Assembly (NCBI RefSeq): GCF_024166365.1
Contig: NC_064820.1
Location: 54,413,501 to 54,477,500, forward strand
Origin: Elephas maximus indicus
Lineage: Eukaryota > Chordata > Mammalia > Proboscidea > Elephantidae
Direction: 5' to 3'
DNA: 64,000 bases
Each line of letters begins with the position of its first letter. Position 1 is the stretch's first letter. The translations under genes and the position numbers were made by a program. This document shows, piece by piece, positions 57,944 to 64,000 of this stretch. Under the pieces are notes generated by a model. That model was given only the letters and a program-made list of their open reading frames with translations. It searched no databases and had not been told where the DNA came from.

Positions 57944-58347
57944 TGTTGTGAATTGAATTACGTCCCCCAAAAATATGTATTGTAAATCCTAACCTCTATG
58001 GCCTTGGTTATAATCTCATTTGGGACTGGGTTGTCTCTGTTATATTGATGAGGCAGGATTAGTGTAGGGTGTGTTTTAATTCTATCTCTTTGAAATATAA
58101 AGATAAAAAGCAGCCTAGCAAGTAGAGTTGGGGGAAGAGAGATGTCAAGCCACTTGAAGGTAGCCCAGGAGTGGAAACTCAAAGAGGTAAGGACTTTTTA
58201 CAGAGCCAACAGAAAAAGAAATCCTTTCCCTAGAGCAGGCACCCTGATTAGGACTTATAGCTCCCTAAACTGAGAAAACCAATTCCTGTTTGTTAAAGCC
58301 ACCCATATGTGGCCTTTCTGTCATGGCAGCACTAGGTAACTAAGACA
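57944..58347 (+). mobile_element. MaLR (MLT1-like) solo LTR
   Basis: It starts TGTTGTGAATTGAATTACG with TCCCCCAAAAATATG. It ends TTAAAGCCACCCATATGTGG and GGTAACTAAGACA. It is a relative of 13779, 24442 and 29933. Confidence 0.75.
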
Positions 58348-59324
58348 AAGTGATATAAGGAAGCAGAGGAAAAGGGAAATTTCTTCCTGACTTTTGAATT
58401 CCAAAAGTTAATAGGTAAATTTGTTAGGAAGAAACATCCTGAATAAGACTATCCTATCTATCTGTCTGTGGACCAGAAAGCCAGTCTCTTCATTGTGAGA
58501 TAGGAGGAAAAACTGAGAAATGTGTCCGTGGAATCTTGTCTCTTGCTAGTAGTGTTGGACCACTGGGTAAAGGTGAAAACTCAAAAGGTTTCATGAGAAA
58601 AAGAGACCTGTGCTCCATTTACCTGGTAGAGTCCCAGGTGGAGGCAAACCTCAAGAACAAAATGGCCACATAGGCTAATACTTATGTTGCTTTGATAACA
58701 TTATACTTTTTGTCCTAATGATAATAATGTTAGTAAATTTTAAATTTATATGATGTTTTATTGTTCAAAATCTTTTTACATAAACCTATTTCTTTGACTA
58801 TATTATGTGACTGTTATAAGAAAAAAGAGCACTTGGTTTGAAAACCGACACAAATTATAAATTTTTCAGTGAATCTATTTTGGTAGACAATTATATTTCC
58901 AATGTTAACTTTCACTAACACTGATTTGCTTTTTACACCAAAATTTTGAAACATTCCCTGGGGTAAAATAAATGGGAAGCCTACTAGCTCTACCATGAAA
59001 CATACTTTTTTTCAGGTGCTGGAAGAACAAAGTCAGAGAAGATCTGCTCTGCTGTGACTTGAGAATAATTGAGCTCGCTTGGAATAGGAGCTAGGCATCC
59101 TATTAACAGTCCAACTTCATTTCCTAGAGATCTATGCAGAGATCTGGTGCTCCAGATGTGGCATGAATCCAGTATTAAAACCTGAGCATTCTAAATCAGT
59201 CTTCTTACTGAGAAAGTCCTATCAAAAGAGGTTGGTTATTGTCATATTGATTCCTACCTTACCAATGGAAGACATTTATAGAATTATTTACTGGGGAATC
59301 TCCTTTGTGTACTCTGGGGTGACA

Positions 59325-59395
59325 GAAGAGAGACAAGAGAAAGACAAGAGACAAGAGATGAGAGAGAGAGAGAGACAACACAGAGAAGGAGAATA
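59325..59395. repeat. GA-rich simple repeat
   Basis: AGACAAGAGA units pass into (GA)n. Confidence 0.88.
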
Positions 59396-60890
59396 AAAAG
59401 CCAGTATGTTAACATATGAACATTTTTTGAAAATAAATTTTCATCTTCCTTTTCAAAACAAAGTCCAGAAATTCTCCCATCTCTGAAAGAAATTTAAAAA
59501 TAAATTTCACTACTTTTAAAGATGGCAGTACCAACATGGATAATACAGACACGGGTATACTTATTGGGATTCCATCTGGTAAGATTGTTTTATATGATGA
59601 TACTTGCATCTGATGACCAGGCAATTTATTTCCAGCAAAATCGCGTAGCTTTACGGAAGATCATCCAATAAAGTGTCAAAATTCAATACTAGGGAATATA
59701 ACAAGAATGTCTTGAAAAACACTTATCGAGAACTCACTGTGTCCCGGTCTTTTAATGATAAGAGAATGAGTATGACCTCAAACACGACCTCTGCCCATTA
59801 TGTACGTAAAACTTAAATTTGAACTGGTAATAGATACCCTTTCTGATAGAATTTGGACAGTTTCTGTAAGAAATAGCAAGGGAGAAGTGGTTATATGTCT
59901 GAGTTTAAGGGAACATCTCGGCACGCAAAGTAGGAAGAAGGGATACACATGCCATTTTCTAAGTAAATTAGATGAAGTCAGTACAGTAGTGAGTTAGGAT
60001 AAAATTAAAAACAACAACAGCAACAATTCGCAAAAAGACTGTCCAATTTGAAAGCCACATTTCCTATGGTTAATCTGCCTTGTATGTAATTAAAATTTGT
60101 TTGCAATTTGGTAAGATTTTCTGAAAGAAACTGTATGTCTTTGCTCTTCTGTAAGAATTACCACTGATAACTTTCTATTAAGGATTTGCCTCACTGTGAG
60201 AGGGTATTCATACAGTTTTCATCCACTTTTTTAATCTACTTTCCCTTACCGCATTCCTACCCTACACTCAAGTGGCCAAGGACAAAGATGTACACTAGAT
60301 TCCAAACTGCTAAATTCATGGGGTCAACTTGACAGCAACTAACAACAACAAGAAATTCAAAGGACATCTCAATGGCTGTGAAAATAAATACGTGAACCAG
60401 AAGAACTAATTTTTTTTTCCCTTCAGCAAGACTTAATACACAGAATAAGCTGGAAAGAAAAGAGAGAGGGAGAGAGTTGTTGATCCTGAATGTAAGAGAG
60501 GGAAGCAGAATCATCCCCTACCCACCAATGATCAGGTGTACCGCTGAGGATTGGAAGACCAAAGGAGCCAGGGAGACTGGCATTTTGCTGTCAGATTCCA
60601 AACAGCTGAATTAAACTTGAAAAAATCCAGATATATTCATAATAGCTAACTAAAGTTTTAATTATCAGCTCTTTGGCCTCAGAAAACAGTTTTGCCCTCT
60701 AACTCACCTAATTTCCATGTTTCATATTTATAATCTTAAATCATTCTGGATTTTTTGGAACATGTTGACTTCTAAAATATTAACTTTATATACACTGTAA
60801 ATCCCAATATAGTGAAATATAAAACACCGCCTTCTCTTCCACAAAGCTGAGCTCTTTTTAACATATCTTTCTATCTATCATCTATATGGA

Positions 60891-60962
60891 TTTAATATAT
60901 ACAGAGATTATATATGTATATGTGGATTATACATGTATACACATACACATATATATATATGG
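60891..60962. repeat. TA/TG-rich simple repeat
   Basis: Alternating TATA, TATG and ACAT units, imperfect. Confidence 0.85.
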
Positions 60963-61227
60963 ATTCTTCTTATGAAAAAAATTGAAGAAAATGTGAAAAC
61001 CCATAATCTTCTCTGGAAAAATTGTCATAAAATACCTCTGCAAATCACAATCTGTCAGTAAATACACTGTACTCCTCAGTTGGGATTTGCTGCATTTTTG
61101 TTTGCTCCTTTAGTTTTTTTTTTTTTAGATACTAAAGAGCTAAATTTAATGCGATCTAGGATTTATGTTCTCTATAGACATACAAACGTGGTGTGATTAA
61201 AAGGGTGCTACCTTTTACCTATACTGG

Positions 61228-61453
61228 GAAACCCTGGTGGCGTAGTGGTTAAGTGCTATGGTTGCTAACCAAAAGGTTAAGGGCTTAGCTGCTAATCTAA
61301 ATGCCGGCAATTCGAAGCCACCAGCAGCTCCATGGGAGAAAGACGTAGCAGTGTGCTTTCATAAAGACTATAACCTAGGAAGCCTTACAGAACATTTCTA
61401 CTGTCCTGTAGAATCGATATGAGTTGGAATCTACTTGAGGGCAATGGGAGAAG
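61228..61453 (+). mobile_element. Chimeric AfroSINE (young head joined to older-type copy)
   Basis: Bases 61228 to about 61281 match the young subtype (AAACCCTGGTGGCGTAGTGG to AACCAAAAGGTTA). A second head fragment follows at once (GGGCTTAGCTGCTAATC, B-box-like CAATTCGAAGCC), then the older body with GGGAGAAAGACGTAGCAG and the usual tail. One pair of repeats, CCTATACTGG (61218-61227) and CCTATATTGG (61454-61463), flanks the whole unit. It therefore appears to have inserted as one molecule. Confidence 0.88.
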
Positions 61454-61463
61454 CCTATATTGG

Positions 61464-62937
61464 ATACTGCCCTATGCATTTGTCTTCTATGGATTTTAAA
61501 GCTATATTTTCTCCAATAGCCATCCTTTTATTATTTTTGTTCCTTATCTCTAGAAAGAAGTAACTGTAAGAACAAAGTTTCTAAGGCAAATTTTTTCTAG
61601 GGTTTTCCAAGTCCTTGGCCAAAAAATTAAATTGTCTCAGTGAAAGTTCTTATTAGAATAGCCTGTGAAGTGCTACTTAACTTCCTCTAATTTTATATCC
61701 TAATTTTCAATATAATAGAAAAGTGTAAAACTCAGGTAATCTAATAGAGTACTGGTCATTGCGTAATATTTCTTCAACAAAATAATAATGATAATTTTAG
61801 CACACTATAGATATTTTGGCTACTGCATTCAATAAACATTAATGAATTATTTTCAGTCCATTTCATCATTTTTCTTGATATTTCAATAGCTGGTTATTTT
61901 AATAGTGTACAAAATTACTAACACCCAACTCTGTTAAGAATTTACAAGATTTTTTTGTCTACGCACTTTTAAAATGTGATGTATAATTTGTTTTTCAGAA
62001 AGGAATAAAAAAGTATATGCTAAATTAGTGTGTACATTTTTACATACAAGAAGGATAAGAGCCGCTTAGCACTTGTAGCGTTACATACATTGATCAAGAC
62101 AGGATGTATCCTTATGTCTTTATTTGATCATTCTTACAAGTAAATTGTACGTATTTCATGGCTACTTTATACACTAACATCACATAACTATCACTTATAC
62201 AACTAAAACAAATTTAACTGACAGATGAAACAGCAGCAAAAAGCTCTTGAGGTTTTCAGATAAATAATTTGCAAAATGACTATATATTTACACCATGGAC
62301 TTTAATGGCATTTCTCCTGTTTAAAATATACGTAATAAATACATGAAGTTAGTTTATCCAAATATGTACATGAATTGGAGAACAATGTTTTCAAAATATA
62401 GTCAGAAAATCACTCAATATATACTTATCCAATCTCAAGTAGCTGTTTCTGAACATTTCTCCCTTTCAGATTTCTAACGGGAATAACACAAAGTAGAAAG
62501 CTCTCCAAAAACCATTTTCATATAATAGTAAAATTGAATAAATGCAATACAAAGGTCTGTATTATGCAAATAAAATATTAATATTACACTAGAAACTCCA
62601 AAAAGCCAGAGATTTTATTTTTTGAAAAATCTCTCCTATCTAATGAAATGCCTGTCCGCAGAGCTAGTTCAAACACATTCAAAAACTGAACCCCATCTGC
62701 CTCATTTCTTGGATCCTGCTGTAGGTTGAATTATCTAGGTATTGGAATCATAAAAGGGAGGAGTCTGAATTTGGAATCAACTCGATGGCAACTGGTTTGG
62801 TTTTTGGTTTTTTAAGCTTCAGTAAAATGTTAAGGTTAGTTAATTATTTTCTTCTTAGACATATCCCAAGCTATCATTTCAGTATTTTGTTATTCCAATG
62901 ATCAAGAAATTCCCATTCATGACCAACTGTGATGGTT
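61464..62937. other. No gene seen; a SINE tail remnant
   Basis: AT-rich single-copy DNA. At 62760-62812 a lone AfroSINE tail survives (GGAATCAACTCGATGGCAAC followed by TGGTTTGGTTT). Confidence 0.5.
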
Positions 62938-63669
62938 AAGATTGTGTGTGAACTTGGCTGGGCCATGATTCTCAGTGTTTTGGCAGTCATATAATGTTGT
63001 GATCACATCCCTGTTGGGAGATGATATGTGATCTCCTCCATGATGGAAACTGCTATGAGTTGCCAATCAGTTGAAAGGGAGTTTCTTCGGGCTTGTGACC
63101 TGCATGGAGTATAAGAAGACATTCTGGCAAGGCTTGGGGGCTTTTTGCTCATGATGGATCCTGCACCTGCACCTGGCTCCTGTTCGTCTGACCCCTCCAG
63201 TTCTTGGGACTTGAGCTAGCAGCTTACCTGAGGTCTTGCCTGCTGATCTTGGGATTAATCAATATTTGCAACCTGTGAGCAAGAGCCCTGGTCTCTGACC
63301 TGATAATCTTGCACCTGATAATCTTCCCTGCACCTATGTGATGGAAACCCTGGTGGCTTAGTGGTTAAATGCTATGGCTGCTAACCAACAGGTCAGCAGT
63401 TAATCCACCAGGTGCTCCTTGGAAACTGTATGGAGCAGTTCTACTCTGTCCTATGGGGTCACTAGGAGTCAGAATCGACTCGACGGCAACGGATTTTTTT
63501 TTGATTTTGCAGCTTTGTGAATCAGGAGAAACCCCTATCCTGACCCACAGACTTGGGATGTTCCAGCTTCTACCACCACATGGGCCATTTCCTTGATATG
63601 AATCTCTTTATATATGTGTATTTGTACGCTTTACTGGGTTTGCTTCTCTAGAGAACCCAGCCTAAGACA
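62938..63669 (+). mobile_element. ERVL-like solo LTR with nested AfroSINE
   Basis: It begins TGTGATGGTTAAGATTG and ends CTCTAGAGAACCCAGCC with TAAGACA, the usual TG...CA ends. A pair CCAAC (62933-62937) and CCAGC (63670-63674) suggests a 5-bp duplication. Without the AfroSINE it is about 550 bp. There is no viral coding region. It is a relative of 11106-11430. Confidence 0.7.
63342..63507 (+). mobile_element. AfroSINE inserted in LTR
   Basis: The head is GGAAACCCTGGTGGCTTAGTG, and the tail is AATCGACTCGACGGCAACGG plus T's. TGCACCTATGTGA (63329-63341) and TGCAGCTTTGTGA (63508-63520) flank it with two mismatches. Confidence 0.94.
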
Positions 63670-64000
63670 CCAGCCAAAGGCTAAGTTTATTATTATTATT
63701 ATTGGAAAAGCAGTATTTGAAAATAGAAATATAGTATGATACTGTTAAGAAGAATTTTACACTTGAAGGTAAAGAAATATGTAAAGATATCAAGATGCTA
63801 ATTTTCCTAGGGGAACCATGTAGAGATGTACAGTTCAGGGACTCAATGGCCCCTACTACAGGTTGATATCCAGTCCTCCATTCACTAACCAAGCCATGGA
63901 GGCTACTACAGGACTGCTTCAGCCTGGTGGAAGGGATGCCCCTCCACCCTCCATGGAGTAACCATCTGTTAGCCAAATCAAGAGCCTGAAGACAATGTCT
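63670..64000. other. No gene seen; ATT repeat and unclassified sequence
   Basis: A (TTA)n run lies at 63686-63703. The minus-strand frame 63662-63976 runs through that repeat and has no recognisable motif. The window ends here. Confidence 0.5.

Larger units (their letters stand above)
58348..61217. other. No gene seen; single-copy DNA with simple repeats
   Basis: It contains a GA-rich tract at 59325-59395, a lone SINE/RTE tail at 60313-60352 (GGTCAACTTGACAGCAACTAA) and a TA/TG tract at 60891-60962. The frames 59163-59396 and 60257-60514 run through simple repeat or have no motif. Confidence 0.5.

Overview
The window is mammalian nuclear DNA from a gene-poor, AT-rich region, either intergenic or a long intron. 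It has no intact protein-coding gene, no rRNA or tRNA gene, and no bacterial features. The repeats point to an afrotherian, most likely an elephant or close relative. There are about two dozen tRNA-derived AfroSINE copies, and several BovB-like RTE LINEs whose 3' tails match the AfroSINE tail. There are also lineage-type L1 elements, MaLR (MLT1-like) and ERVL-like solo LTRs, and older mammalian L2 and MIR pieces. The species call is inference from repeat content.

Layout: 1-3075 is an L1 3' end followed by a plus-strand RTE. 4041-4830 is a second L1 3'-end type. 5490-9534 is a dense cluster of RTE and AfroSINE copies. 9535-14172 holds old L1, AfroSINEs, an ERVL-like LTR and a MaLR LTR. 14401-22430 is a nearly complete minus-strand L1 with decayed ORF1 and ORF2. 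It is split by a 1.4-kb processed pseudogene of the proteasome maturation factor POMP. 22.4-37.2 kb is a mosaic of MIR, L1, RTE, MaLR, AfroSINE and L2. 37216-41280 is the longest repeat-poor stretch and holds the best non-repeat candidates: a possible 113-bp exon on the minus strand, and an X-box/octamer pair. 41.3-44.4 kb is old antisense L1 cut by AfroSINEs, and 45.9-48 kb is RTE plus LTR. 48-64 kb is mostly single-copy DNA with scattered AfroSINEs, LTRs and an L2 fragment.

No genes here work together as a system. The main interactions are between retroelements: RTE very probably supplied the machinery for AfroSINE movement, and L1 machinery most likely made the POMP retrocopy. The most notable structures are one target site apparently used three times in succession (6615-9534), the POMP retrocopy inside L1, the candidate exon at 38074-38186, and a chimeric AfroSINE at 61228-61453. 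All repeat family names were assigned by eye from remembered consensus features, not by a search.
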